This document shows, one piece after another, positions 41,877 through 50,358 of a stretch of DNA of 50,358 nt. This DNA comes from an uncultured Verrucomicrobiota bacterium. Its GTDB lineage: Bacteria > Verrucomicrobiota > Kiritimatiellia > CAIVKH01. Numbering within the stretch: position 1 is the first letter of the stretch; each line of letters opens with the position of its first letter. A model generated the notes under the pieces. It did no database searches. It saw only the letters and a program-made list of their open reading frames with translations, and was not told the origin of the DNA. A program made the position numbers and the translations under genes. The DNA is taken from NCBI GenBank assembly GCA_937873455.1, contig CALMYG010000057.1:1-50358 (forward strand), written 5' to 3'.

Positions 41877-44800
41877 ATGGTTAAGAAAGCCCCACTGTTG
41901 TGCGTCCTCGCCGCCATCGGCATGCTGACACAAAGCCTTCGCGCCGAAGTAGTGTTGCAATATTTCAACCTCAGTTGGCGCGATTTGGCCGATAAAATGC
42001 CCGAGCTCGCAGAAGTCGGCTACGGCGCGCTCTGGCTGCCCCCGCCCACCAAGGCCAGCGGCGGCGCCTCCGTCGGCTATGACCTCTGGGACCCCTTCGA
42101 CCTCGGCGGCAAGGACCAGCGCAATACCGTCCGCACCCGCTACGGTACCGAGGAGGACCTGATCCACCTCATCCGTACCGCCCACCGCTTCGGCCTGCGC
42201 GTCTATTTCGACAACATCATGAACCACCGGGCCTTCGATATCCCCGGCTTCAACGAAGGCACCCCGATCGACATCTACCCCGGCATGGTCCCGGAGGATT
42301 TTCACCTCCGCGTCACCGAGGAAGGCTTTTACCGCAAGTGGGACAACACCCGCGACTGGAACGACCAGTGGCAGGTCCAACACCTTGGCCTCGCCGACCT
42401 GATCGACATCGCCCACGAAACCCCGAACCAGAACCACGGGCGCAACGAAGGCGATTGGCATGAAAAAATGAGTTTCGTCCGCCATCCCGCCAACCCGGAA
42501 TACTACGACCACGATCCCGCCGGCAACTACATCGGCTTCGGCAACGTCACCCAGGCCATGCTCGACAACAACCCCGGCGCGTACTCCGAGGATGTCGGCG
42601 GCTACCTCATGCGCGCACTGCGCTGGTTGATCGACCGCACCAAGGTCGACGGCCTGCGCCTCGACGCGGTGAAACACGTCCCCAGCTTTTTCTTCGGCGT
42701 GCAAGGCGGGCCGGACATGGACAGCAGCAGCCTCGGCTACACCGGCCAGGCCCAACTGCAATTCAACCGCACCCGCGGTTTCAGCGACTGGAACCACCGC
42801 GACACCGTCTTCGATACCGAGAAACCGCGCGACGATGCGATGATCTTCGGCGAGCACCTCGGCACCCCGCCCGGCTATGCGGAATACGTCGCCGCCGGCA
42901 TGCGCCTGCTCGACGCCCCCCTGCATCGCCACATGAACAACGTCCTCGGCAACCCCTCGGCCACCCTCGTCGGCATGGACCAGAAAGGCTATAGCGGCGA
43001 CCCGTCCTTTAACGACGCCACCGGGGTCATGTTCGCCCAAAGCCACGACGACGATTTCTACAACCGCCGCGAACTCCAACACGCCTACTACCTCACCCGC
43101 GCCGGTCTGCCCAACATCTACACCGACGGCTACTACGAATCGGAAACCCTCGCCGGGTCCGGCGGCGCCTTTCCCCGCCACGCCAAAAACCCCTTCCTCG
43201 GACAGTTCGGCGACCTGCGCACCCCGAACCTCGTGTACATCCACAACCACTTCGCCCGCGGCGACCAGCAAGCGCGCTGGGGCGACAGCGACGTCGTCGC
43301 CTACGAGCGCAACGATCCGCGCAACAGCGGCTGGGGCACCAACAGCATGTCCGCCGCCGACGCCACCGTCCTGCTGTTCATGATGAACGACAATTACGCC
43401 GACGGCCAATCCCGCCCCATCAACACCACGTTCCCCGACGACGCCTACCTCATGAATTACTCCACCTACGGCGGGCCGTTTTTCGTCTGGGGCTCGGACA
43501 TCCGCAACGGCAACGTCATCATTCCTCCCGGCGGATACTTCGCCTTTTCCTGGCGCAGCCCGGAGTCCTCGCGTCTGTGGCGCGCCGCGCCCGCGCTGAT
43601 GCTCTACCAGAACAACCAGATCGTCACCGACCGCGTCGCGGTTATCCGGCGCGACGGCCCCAACGGCGACGCCGCCTTTAATCCCTACAACCTCCCCAAC
43701 CGCGGCTACCCCACCAACACGACGCCCGCGCCCTTCACCTACCGCGTCGAATTGCCCCGCGTCACCTCCGCCACCAACCTCCGCTTCATGGCCCGCGTCG
43801 ATGGCTCGGCCATCAACGTCATGATGAAACTCAACGGCGGCGTGGACCTCAACAGCCAGCTCGGCCTCGGCAACCTCACCGATCCCGGCCGACGCGACAA
43901 CCCGCCCGCCTGGACCCACGACGGCTTCATGGGCTGGGAACAACCGCGCTTCGTCACCCGCCTCTGGCCGGAAAAATTCGCGGCGGAAAATTCCGACCGC
44001 AATTCGGTCGGCTCGCTCGGCGCGGAAACGTACCTCTTCACCGTCGGCCAGGCCGGCTTCACCACCAACCGTTCCAGCGCGGTCAACGACTACAACCTCC
44101 CCGACGCCGTTTCCTGGATCTGGCACCGGCCCACCGCCAACCAGGACGGCCCCCGCGCCGGCTTCTCCCAATTCTGGCCGCCGCCCGCCAACACCACCAC
44201 CTCGTCCATTTACATCGCGATCAAAACCCCGAAAATTCCCGGCAACGAGTTGTGGGGCTACTACACCACCAACGGCATCGACTGGCCCGAAGGCGCGGGA
44301 GGCGTTCCCGCCAACCCCGCCACCCGCGTGGTGCAGGGCAACTGGGTCGGCGACGGCTCCGGCGGCGACACCGACTGGTGGGAAATTATTCTCCCGCCCA
44401 TGCCCGCCGGCACCCCCGTCCGCTACAAGGTCGGCGTCTTCCGCCGCCAAGGCAGCGGCGGTGTCGGCTTCGAAGCCGTCTTCCCCAACAGCCCGCTGAA
44501 CGTCTCGCGCAAAAACAACATGCTCGGGGTTTGGGCGGTCAGCAATTTCAACGCCAGCACCATCGCCCACTATCCGCACAACGATTGGGCCGGCGGGACC
44601 ATCACCACCGGACTCGTCGAAGGTTTTCATTTTCTCCAGGCCCGCGCCTACCTCGAACGCGGCCACCGCGCGCCGATCTACAACACCTTCAACCAAACCT
44701 TCTACCTCGACACCCAACGGCCCGAAGGCGCGATCATCTTCCCCGCCGCCAACGGCGAGACCATCGGCTCGCGCACCTACGGCGCGGTCGTCCGCGCCGA

Positions 44801-47800
44801 TCCGACCGTCACCGAGGTCTGGTACAACATCACCGACGCCGATCCCGCCAACGACGATGGACGCACCGGCCTCGCCCACGGCAACGGCACCAATGCCCAA
44901 GGCATCGCCTGGATCCGCGCCGACTCGGTCACCCCCGCGCTCAACATCAACAGCCCCTACCCGCGCGAGTGGCGGTTCACCTACCGCAACGTCCCCGCCT
45001 CCGGAACCGCCACCCTCCGCGTGAAACTCCGCGAGCTGACGTCCGCAACCAACCTCAACCTCACCGACACCGCCGGCCACTACACCACCCTCGAGCGCGT
45101 CGTGAATACCGCCGCTTCGCCGGTCCCGTTCTACTTTGACTGGCCGGGCGTGGACGGCACCACGGTCCAGGAAGGCTGGACCATGCGGATATTCTTCGGG
45201 CGCGAACTCGGCGACGGCGTCAACAACGAAACCCTGCTCAGCCGCTTCCTCATCCGCATCAACGGCATCGCCCAGGGCCGCGCCCTCTACCGCCTCGAAC
45301 GCGACATCGGCGGCGGCCTCGGCAAACTGGAACTGGATTTCCCCAACCTCTACAACGGCGATCCCGACTTCCTGCACGAAGTCATCGTCACCCACCAGAC
45401 CGGCGACGGCATGGAGCTGTCCGCTACCCGCCTGGTCAAAGCCATACCCGTTTCCTCCGGCCCCTACGTCCGGATACTCGAGCCCGCTGCCTACGGCCCG
45501 GATGGACGCCCGAATCAAATCATCCTGCCCGACGTTCCCGCGCCCACCCCAGCCCAGCGCCAAACCACCATCACCGTGGAAACCGGACTCGATGCCCTCG
45601 ACGCCTGGATCGCTTTCACCGCTGGCCCCGGAACCGCCGGCCTGCTCGCCCCGCCCGTCACCAACGGCGCGCTGAAAACCTGGACCTTCGCCTGGACCAA
45701 CATGACCGCCGGATTCTTCACCTTCGAGGCCCGCGTCGATACCGACGGCAATCCCGCCACCATCGAATCCGCCGCCGCCCGCTCCATCCAGATCCGCTTC
45801 CGCCAGGAAGTCGCCGCGAATCCCGCCCGCGACGACGACGATGACGACGGCGTCAGCGATGTCGACGAAGCCACCCGCCAGCCCCTCCCCGGCGGCAATT
45901 CCGAAGCCTGGACCAACGGCGACGTCCACCGCCACTTCTTCACCGGACGCAGCGACCCGCTCAGCCCCGACGGCGACAGCGACGGCCTCCCCGACGGTCT
46001 CGAACTCGGTCTCGGCTCGCCCGTCGCCTCCAACACCAACCCCAGCGCCGACACCAACGGCGACGGCTGGCCCAACTTCATCCCCGACGCCGACCCGCCC
46101 ATCTACAACACCACCGACAACTGGCAGCACCCGCGCTACAGCCTCAACCGCTCCCGCCTCGACCAGCTCAGCGGCTCCATGACCGACCCCGCCAAGGCCG
46201 ACACCGACGACGACGGACTCGACGACGGCATCGAAGATCTCAACCGCAACGGACGCGTCGATGTCGGCCTGCTCAATGCCTCCGGCGTCGTCACCAACGT
46301 TATCCGCGGCTGGAACAAGGCCAATCCCGGCGCACCCTACCTGCGCACCATCTACAACACCTCCCGCATCGACCGCGACGCCCTGCCCGCCAACGCCCGC
46401 ATCCTCGAAACCGATCCCAACAATCCCGACACCGACGGCGACGGCCTGAGCGATGGCGCCGAAGACCTCAACCGCAACGGGCGCGTGGACATGCTCCTCC
46501 TCTATCCCGACGGCGCCACCGCCGTGTTCAACGTCACCGCCCACCCGCAGTTCCTCGTCGGCATGGATGCACCCAGCCAAACCGCCCTCGCCGCCGCCGG
46601 CCAAACCAACATCATCTCCCGCGCCGTCAACTACGAAGCCCTCTTCGCCGCCTATGGCCGCCCGCGCTTCGACCGCACCAACCTCACCTGGTCCGCCACC
46701 AACACCTGGCCCCGCATCCTCCTCCTCGAAACCGACCCGCTCGTCGCCGACACCAACGGCGACGGCCTCCCCGACGGCTGGAAAACCTCGCGCGGCCTCG
46801 ACCCTCTCGACGACGGCTGGTACAACCTGCGCACCGGCGAAATGCACCCGACCAACTCCCAGCAGGGCATCGACGGCGACCTCACCGGCGACGGCTTCGT
46901 CAACCGCGATCACTGGCTCAACAACACCGATCCCCACCAGTCCGTCGCCATCTCCACCGCCTTCGGCCCGCCCATCCAGATCGGGCGCGGCCCGGCCATC
47001 GGCAGCGTCAACGGCGTCACCCGCTACCGCGAATTCCTCGACTGGACCTGGAACGACCTCCGCGCCCTCGACCCCTACGAAGGCGGCGGCGGCAACAATC
47101 AGGGCGGCGACATCTACCCCGCCTGGGACGGCTGGGACAGCTCCCGCGACCTCGTCGCCTTCTACACCCGCGACGGCGGCGACACCAATTTCGGCGGCGA
47201 CGGAAAATTCTACTTCCGCATCGACATCCACGACCTCCAGGCCAACGCCGAGGCCGCCAACCTCGACCTCTATGTCGTCATCGACATCGGCAACCCGGCC
47301 ATCGGCGAACGCGTCCTGCCCGATGAAGTCGACACCCTCACCGACATGCGCTGGAATGCCGTCATCGCCGTGTACAACACCAACGCCGGCCGCGTGTATG
47401 TCGATCTCGATCCCTTCGCCAACACCACCACCTTCGGCCAAAGCCTCACCGGCAACGGCGTCGTCGTCCGCACCAACGAATTCCTCGGCGCCTACTACAA
47501 CTCCGAACTCGACGCCGTCGAATTCGCCATCGACCGCCAAGCCCTGCGCGACGCCGGCTGGAACGGCGCCGACGCCCGCCGCCTCAACTTCCAGGTCTTC
47601 TCCACCAAGGTCGGCACCTGCAACACCTGCGTCGGCGGCGGCCCCGGCGCCGGCGATATCGGCGGACGCAGCGATATCCGCGATTCCATCCGCACCGACT
47701 GGATCGCCGAGGACCACTATTCGGCTCAACCCGGACTTCAAGGCGCGGGCAGCGTCCTCACCCAGTGGATCAGCGGCGGCGAACGCCCCGGACGCATCGA

Positions 47801-50264
47801 AGTCGCCACCATCCTCCACGGCAACCAGGCCATCCAGCCCGGCAGCATGATCCAGAACCTCATCAACAACGGCGCCGGCGGCGGCTATTACCGCCCGCTC
47901 GACGCCCACGAAGTCTTCGGCGTCCCCCTCAACCTGCACATCACCCCCACCCTCGCCTCCGCCATCCAGTGGGCCCAGGCCGACCCCGCCGCCAACGTCC
48001 CCGGACGCGACGGCCCCGCGTTTAACAACCGCATTCGCGACCTCGCCGCCAACGGCGTCGTCCGCCTCTTCGCCTCCACCTTCTCCGATCACATGATCGC
48101 CTACTTCAGCGACGCCTTTAACCAGGACAACCTCGCCCTCGCCAACGAATTCCTCGGCGAGATCTACGGCGTATCCTTCACCAGCAACAGCGTCTTCTGG
48201 ACCCCCGAGCGCCTGCTCGACGGCGTCGCCTTCGATGCCATCAAGGCCATGGGCTTCCGCGCCACCGTCCTCGACCAGAACCTCCACCTCTGGCGCTGGT
48301 TCGGCCGTCAGACCGCCCTCGGCAACAACGGCTACATGATCAACCGCATCCACGGCGTCGACACCATCGCCATCAACAACCAAGCCAACGAATTCCGCTT
48401 CACCGTCCTCGACCAGGGCCTCGCCCGGCCACTCCGCGAACTCTTCAACCGCAAAGCCCGCGACAATTCCGCCCAGGACCAGGTCGTCACCTTCATGAGC
48501 CACTGGGAAGAATTCGCCGACGCCACCAAAGCCAACGCCTACGACGCCCACCTCCGCTGGATGGCCAACCGCCCGTGGGTCCACCTCGTCGCCCTCGAAG
48601 ACATCGTCGCCGGGCAGGTCGATCTCACCGGCGACGGCGCCGGCGACCCCTGGTTCGCCATCGACCGCGGCAGTCCGACCCTCCCGCGCATCGCCCAGGA
48701 CTGGGTCCATTACGCCAGCCGGGAAAACTACGACAACTGGTTCTTCGGCGAACCCGGCCGCCGCGAAGGCCTCCACACCAACGTCTTCAACCTGCGCCCC
48801 GGCCTCCCCCTCCCCGCGCCTTACCACGCCATGCTCAGCAACGCCTGGAACGCCCTCGGCGAAGTCGATGTCGCCACCCTCTCGCCGCTCGCCCGTTCCG
48901 TCATGCACGCCTCGGTATTTCAGACCGCCTTCCACAACCAGGAAACCGCCGACCTCCGCAAATTCAGCACCGGCCAATACATCAACCCCGACACCACCTT
49001 CCGCACCCTCGCCGCCTTCGCCCGCATCCCCCAGGCCCAGACCCGCAAAGCCTCCCTCTACCAACGCGTCGACACCTGGGCCGCCTTCGGCGCCAACCTC
49101 GCCGCCACCCAGACCGAAGCCCTCGACATCGACCTCGACGGCGAAAACGAATACCTCCTCTACAACGACCGCGTCTTCGCCGTCTTCGAACGCACCGGCG
49201 GCCGCATGACCGCCGCCTGGGTCCGCAACCTCCTCGACCACTCCGTCCACCAGGCCCTCGGCAACTACACCAGCTACGCCGGCACCGACACCGAAAACCA
49301 GGGCGACCTCCGCGTCCTCGCCGACGGCACCGTCGTCGCCCGCCGCATGAGCGGCCTCACCGACTGGTGGGTCGGCACCAATAGCTACGTCAACATGCCC
49401 TACACCTTCACCGACTGGACCAACGGCTGGCGCATCGTCTCCACCAACGGCCTCGTCACCAAAACCGTCACCCTGCCCGACCGGTCCGGACGCTTCAACG
49501 TCAACTACACCGCCGCCGGCCCCCTCGGCGGACGCGGCTTCTTCGTCCGCACCGGCCTCTCGCCCAACCTTCACGACCTCCTCCTGCGCGGCCCCCAAAC
49601 CCTCGGCCTCGAACAAACCGACGCCGGACGCGTCCGCATCGAAAACACCAACTACACCGTCACCGTCGCCGCCTACCTCGACTATGCGCGCGACGGCTAC
49701 ACCGCCGCCTACAACGCCCTCGCCCGCGACGACGACCCCGGCGTCGGCGTCACCTTCACCACCCGCCGCATGCGCAACCTCGCCCAGACCCATCAGATTG
49801 AACTCGTCGGCACCAACGCCTTCACATTCGGCCTCGGCTTCGAAGCCTATCCCTCCGACTGGACTGGCGACGGCCTCCCCAACGTATGGGTCGATGAATT
49901 TCTCGCCGGAAAGACCGACCTCACCGGTCCCGACGACGATCCGGACGGCGACGGCTTCACCAACCGCGAAGAATGGATCGCCGGCACCGACCCCATGAAC
50001 GGCGCCCGCTTCCCCTTCATGCAGGACGGATTGGTCGAAGCCAACGGCATTCGCCTGCGCTTCCCCAGCGAAGCCTACCGCGACTATCATATCTGGTACG
50101 CCAACACCACCCTCATCCAGCCGGTCTGGCATCGCGCCACCTCGGCCACCATCCCCGGCACCGGCGACCTCGTAGAATGGCTCGACAACGGCGCCCAAAC
50201 CGCCCCGTCGCCCGCCGACATCACCAACCGCTTCTACAAAATCGAAGTCCAACTCCCGCAATAA
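41877..50264 (+). CDS. giant secreted GH13 - TSP3 - GH57-like fusion protein
   Basis: The 2,795-aa product starts with a signal peptide (MVKKAPLLCVLAAIGMLTQ, cleavage near LRA). Residues about 25-560 are a GH13 amylase domain with an intact site: DNIMNH, GLRLDAVKH (Asp263), FGEH (Glu326) and SHDDD (Asp391). Beta-rich modules follow to about 1310. An array of TSP3 DxDxDG repeats with loops (about 1315-1690) links to a second half (about 1690-2620) similar to the GH57-like protein at 15682: ILHGNQ, LHITPTL, the candidate nucleophile Glu2111 in FWTPERL, and SHWEEFA, where the acid Asp is replaced by His2209. A last TSP3 pair and the C-terminal module end it. Codons end in C very often. It is most likely a cell-surface or secreted alpha-glucan enzyme. 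Confidence 0.82.
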   Translation: MVKKAPLLCVLAAIGMLTQSLRAEVVLQYFNLSWRDLADKMPELAEVGYGALWLPPPTKASGGASVGYDLWDPFDLGGKDQRNTVRTRYGTEEDLIHLIRTAHRFGLRVYFDNIMNHRAFDIPGFNEGTPIDIYPGMVPEDFHLRVTEEGFYRKWDNTRDWNDQWQVQHLGLADLIDIAHETPNQNHGRNEGDWHEKMSFVRHPANPEYYDHDPAGNYIGFGNVTQAMLDNNPGAYSEDVGGYLMRALRWLIDRTKVDGLRLDAVKHVPSFFFGVQGGPDMDSSSLGYTGQAQLQFNRTRGFSDWNHRDTVFDTEKPRDDAMIFGEHLGTPPGYAEYVAAGMRLLDAPLHRHMNNVLGNPSATLVGMDQKGYSGDPSFNDATGVMFAQSHDDDFYNRRELQHAYYLTRAGLPNIYTDGYYESETLAGSGGAFPRHAKNPFLGQFGDLRTPNLVYIHNHFARGDQQARWGDSDVVAYERNDPRNSGWGTNSMSAADATVLLFMMNDNYADGQSRPINTTFPDDAYLMNYSTYGGPFFVWGSDIRNGNVIIPPGGYFAFSWRSPESSRLWRAAPALMLYQNNQIVTDRVAVIRRDGPNGDAAFNPYNLPNRGYPTNTTPAPFTYRVELPRVTSATNLRFMARVDGSAINVMMKLNGGVDLNSQLGLGNLTDPGRRDNPPAWTHDGFMGWEQPRFVTRLWPEKFAAENSDRNSVGSLGAETYLFTVGQAGFTTNRSSAVNDYNLPDAVSWIWHRPTANQDGPRAGFSQFWPPPANTTTSSIYIAIKTPKIPGNELWGYYTTNGIDWPEGAGGVPANPATRVVQGNWVGDGSGGDTDWWEIILPPMPAGTPVRYKVGVFRRQGSGGVGFEAVFPNSPLNVSRKNNMLGVWAVSNFNASTIAHYPHNDWAGGTITTGLVEGFHFLQARAYLERGHRAPIYNTFNQTFYLDTQRPEGAIIFPAANGETIGSRTYGAVVRADPTVTEVWYNITDADPANDDGRTGLAHGNGTNAQGIAWIRADSVTPALNINSPYPREWRFTYRNVPASGTATLRVKLRELTSATNLNLTDTAGHYTTLERVVNTAASPVPFYFDWPGVDGTTVQEGWTMRIFFGRELGDGVNNETLLSRFLIRINGIAQGRALYRLERDIGGGLGKLELDFPNLYNGDPDFLHEVIVTHQTGDGMELSATRLVKAIPVSSGPYVRILEPAAYGPDGRPNQIILPDVPAPTPAQRQTTITVETGLDALDAWIAFTAGPGTAGLLAPPVTNGALKTWTFAWTNMTAGFFTFEARVDTDGNPATIESAAARSIQIRFRQEVAANPARDDDDDDGVSDVDEATRQPLPGGNSEAWTNGDVHRHFFTGRSDPLSPDGDSDGLPDGLELGLGSPVASNTNPSADTNGDGWPNFIPDADPPIYNTTDNWQHPRYSLNRSRLDQLSGSMTDPAKADTDDDGLDDGIEDLNRNGRVDVGLLNASGVVTNVIRGWNKANPGAPYLRTIYNTSRIDRDALPANARILETDPNNPDTDGDGLSDGAEDLNRNGRVDMLLLYPDGATAVFNVTAHPQFLVGMDAPSQTALAAAGQTNIISRAVNYEALFAAYGRPRFDRTNLTWSATNTWPRILLLETDPLVADTNGDGLPDGWKTSRGLDPLDDGWYNLRTGEMHPTNSQQGIDGDLTGDGFVNRDHWLNNTDPHQSVAISTAFGPPIQIGRGPAIGSVNGVTRYREFLDWTWNDLRALDPYEGGGGNNQGGDIYPAWDGWDSSRDLVAFYTRDGGDTNFGGDGKFYFRIDIHDLQANAEAANLDLYVVIDIGNPAIGERVLPDEVDTLTDMRWNAVIAVYNTNAGRVYVDLDPFANTTTFGQSLTGNGVVVRTNEFLGAYYNSELDAVEFAIDRQALRDAGWNGADARRLNFQVFSTKVGTCNTCVGGGPGAGDIGGRSDIRDSIRTDWIAEDHYSAQPGLQGAGSVLTQWISGGERPGRIEVATILHGNQAIQPGSMIQNLINNGAGGGYYRPLDAHEVFGVPLNLHITPTLASAIQWAQADPAANVPGRDGPAFNNRIRDLAANGVVRLFASTFSDHMIAYFSDAFNQDNLALANEFLGEIYGVSFTSNSVFWTPERLLDGVAFDAIKAMGFRATVLDQNLHLWRWFGRQTALGNNGYMINRIHGVDTIAINNQANEFRFTVLDQGLARPLRELFNRKARDNSAQDQVVTFMSHWEEFADATKANAYDAHLRWMANRPWVHLVALEDIVAGQVDLTGDGAGDPWFAIDRGSPTLPRIAQDWVHYASRENYDNWFFGEPGRREGLHTNVFNLRPGLPLPAPYHAMLSNAWNALGEVDVATLSPLARSVMHASVFQTAFHNQETADLRKFSTGQYINPDTTFRTLAAFARIPQAQTRKASLYQRVDTWAAFGANLAATQTEALDIDLDGENEYLLYNDRVFAVFERTGGRMTAAWVRNLLDHSVHQALGNYTSYAGTDTENQGDLRVLADGTVVARRMSGLTDWWVGTNSYVNMPYTFTDWTNGWRIVSTNGLVTKTVTLPDRSGRFNVNYTAAGPLGGRGFFVRTGLSPNLHDLLLRGPQTLGLEQTDAGRVRIENTNYTVTVAAYLDYARDGYTAAYNALARDDDPGVGVTFTTRRMRNLAQTHQIELVGTNAFTFGLGFEAYPSDWTGDGLPNVWVDEFLAGKTDLTGPDDDPDGDGFTNREEWIAGTDPMNGARFPFMQDGLVEANGIRLRFPSEAYRDYHIWYANTTLIQPVWHRATSATIPGTGDLVEWLDNGAQTAPSPADITNRFYKIEVQLPQ

Positions 50265-50295
50265 AAAGTTCCAAGGTTCGGAAAAACACCCCACC

Positions 50296-50320
50296 AAAAG
50301 TTCCAAGCATTGGAACTTTT
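50296..50320 (+). terminator. palindromic terminator after the giant gene
   Basis: AAAAGTTCCAA (50296-50306), a GCA loop and TTGGAACTTTT (50310-50320) form a perfect 11-bp stem that includes its own A- and T-runs, so it can act in both directions. A less perfect copy (TTCCAA-GG-TTCGGAA) lies just before it, from about 50268. It belongs to the same palindrome type as the one at 20370-20423. Confidence 0.7.
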
Positions 50321-50358
50321 CCCCGTCTCGTTCAAATCAGCGTCGTTCCGTAGTTCCC

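Noticed and set aside
41859..50306. Antisense open frame of 2,815 codons over the giant gene
   Set aside because: Its translation is a low-complexity Gly/Val/Ala/Asp/Glu string with no domains or signal. It arises because C-ending codons on the plus strand cannot give antisense stops; the plus frame has a signal peptide and catalytic motifs.
1..50358. CRISPR arrays, tRNA or rRNA genes, and intact transposase genes
   Set aside because: Looked for regular spaced repeats, cloverleaf-like segments and transposase motifs; none could be supported.

Overview
The window is a GC-rich chromosomal segment of a Gram-negative-type bacterium. The most likely source is the PVC superphylum, near Kiritimatiellota or Verrucomicrobiota. 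This placement is inferred from three things: the very large secreted proteins with thrombospondin-type-3 (TSP3, DxDxDG) repeats and a recurring C-terminal module, the Wza/Wzc-type exopolysaccharide export genes, and an RNase HIII. No rRNA, tRNA, CRISPR array, phage or intact transposase was seen.

Region 1 (1-9,560): leuA sits behind what looks like a complete translational attenuator, made of a promoter, a Leu-rich leader peptide, alternative stems and a terminator. It is followed on the minus strand by a GspJ-like pseudopilin, an FHA-domain membrane protein, an orphan histidine kinase and a rhomboid protease with zinc ribbons. On the plus strand a CHASE-domain histidine kinase and a NarL-type response regulator run directly into plsY and gpsA, the glycerol-3-phosphate steps of phospholipid synthesis.

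Region 2 (9,566-15,313, minus strand): a DtxR-type regulator with an unusual cysteine tail heads an FbpABC-type Fe(III) importer. upp and a HAD phosphatase follow. The regulator has a good sigma70-like promoter whose -10 overlaps an inverted repeat.

Region 3 (15,314-20,423): a gene-free stretch holds a short MITE-like inverted-repeat element between direct repeats. It is followed by a large secreted GH57-like glycosidase, a divergent TetR/cupin pair and a TTCCAA/TTGGAA palindromic terminator.

Region 4 (20,454-27,224, minus strand): an exopolysaccharide operon with a clear promoter encodes an exported SLH-like protein, an outer-membrane beta-barrel, a Wzc-type tyrosine kinase, a Wza-type export lipoprotein and an O-antigen-ligase/polymerase with TPRs.

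Region 5 (27,400-30,317): housekeeping and stress genes (rnhC, a fumarylacetoacetase-family enzyme, HU, DJ-1/PfpI).

Region 6 (30,404-50,320): a carbohydrate-active block. A minus-strand operon (PQQ-like propeller protein, an unrecognised secreted protein, a clan GH-A-like hydrolase) diverges from two plus-strand giants: a 1,476-aa GH13 enzyme and a 2,795-aa protein that joins a GH13 amylase to a GH57-like half. That half is paralogous to the free-standing GH57-like protein of region 3. Together these suggest an extracellular alpha-glucan-processing system. Five of the secreted proteins end in the same kind of short C-terminal module, which may be a shared attachment or export signal.
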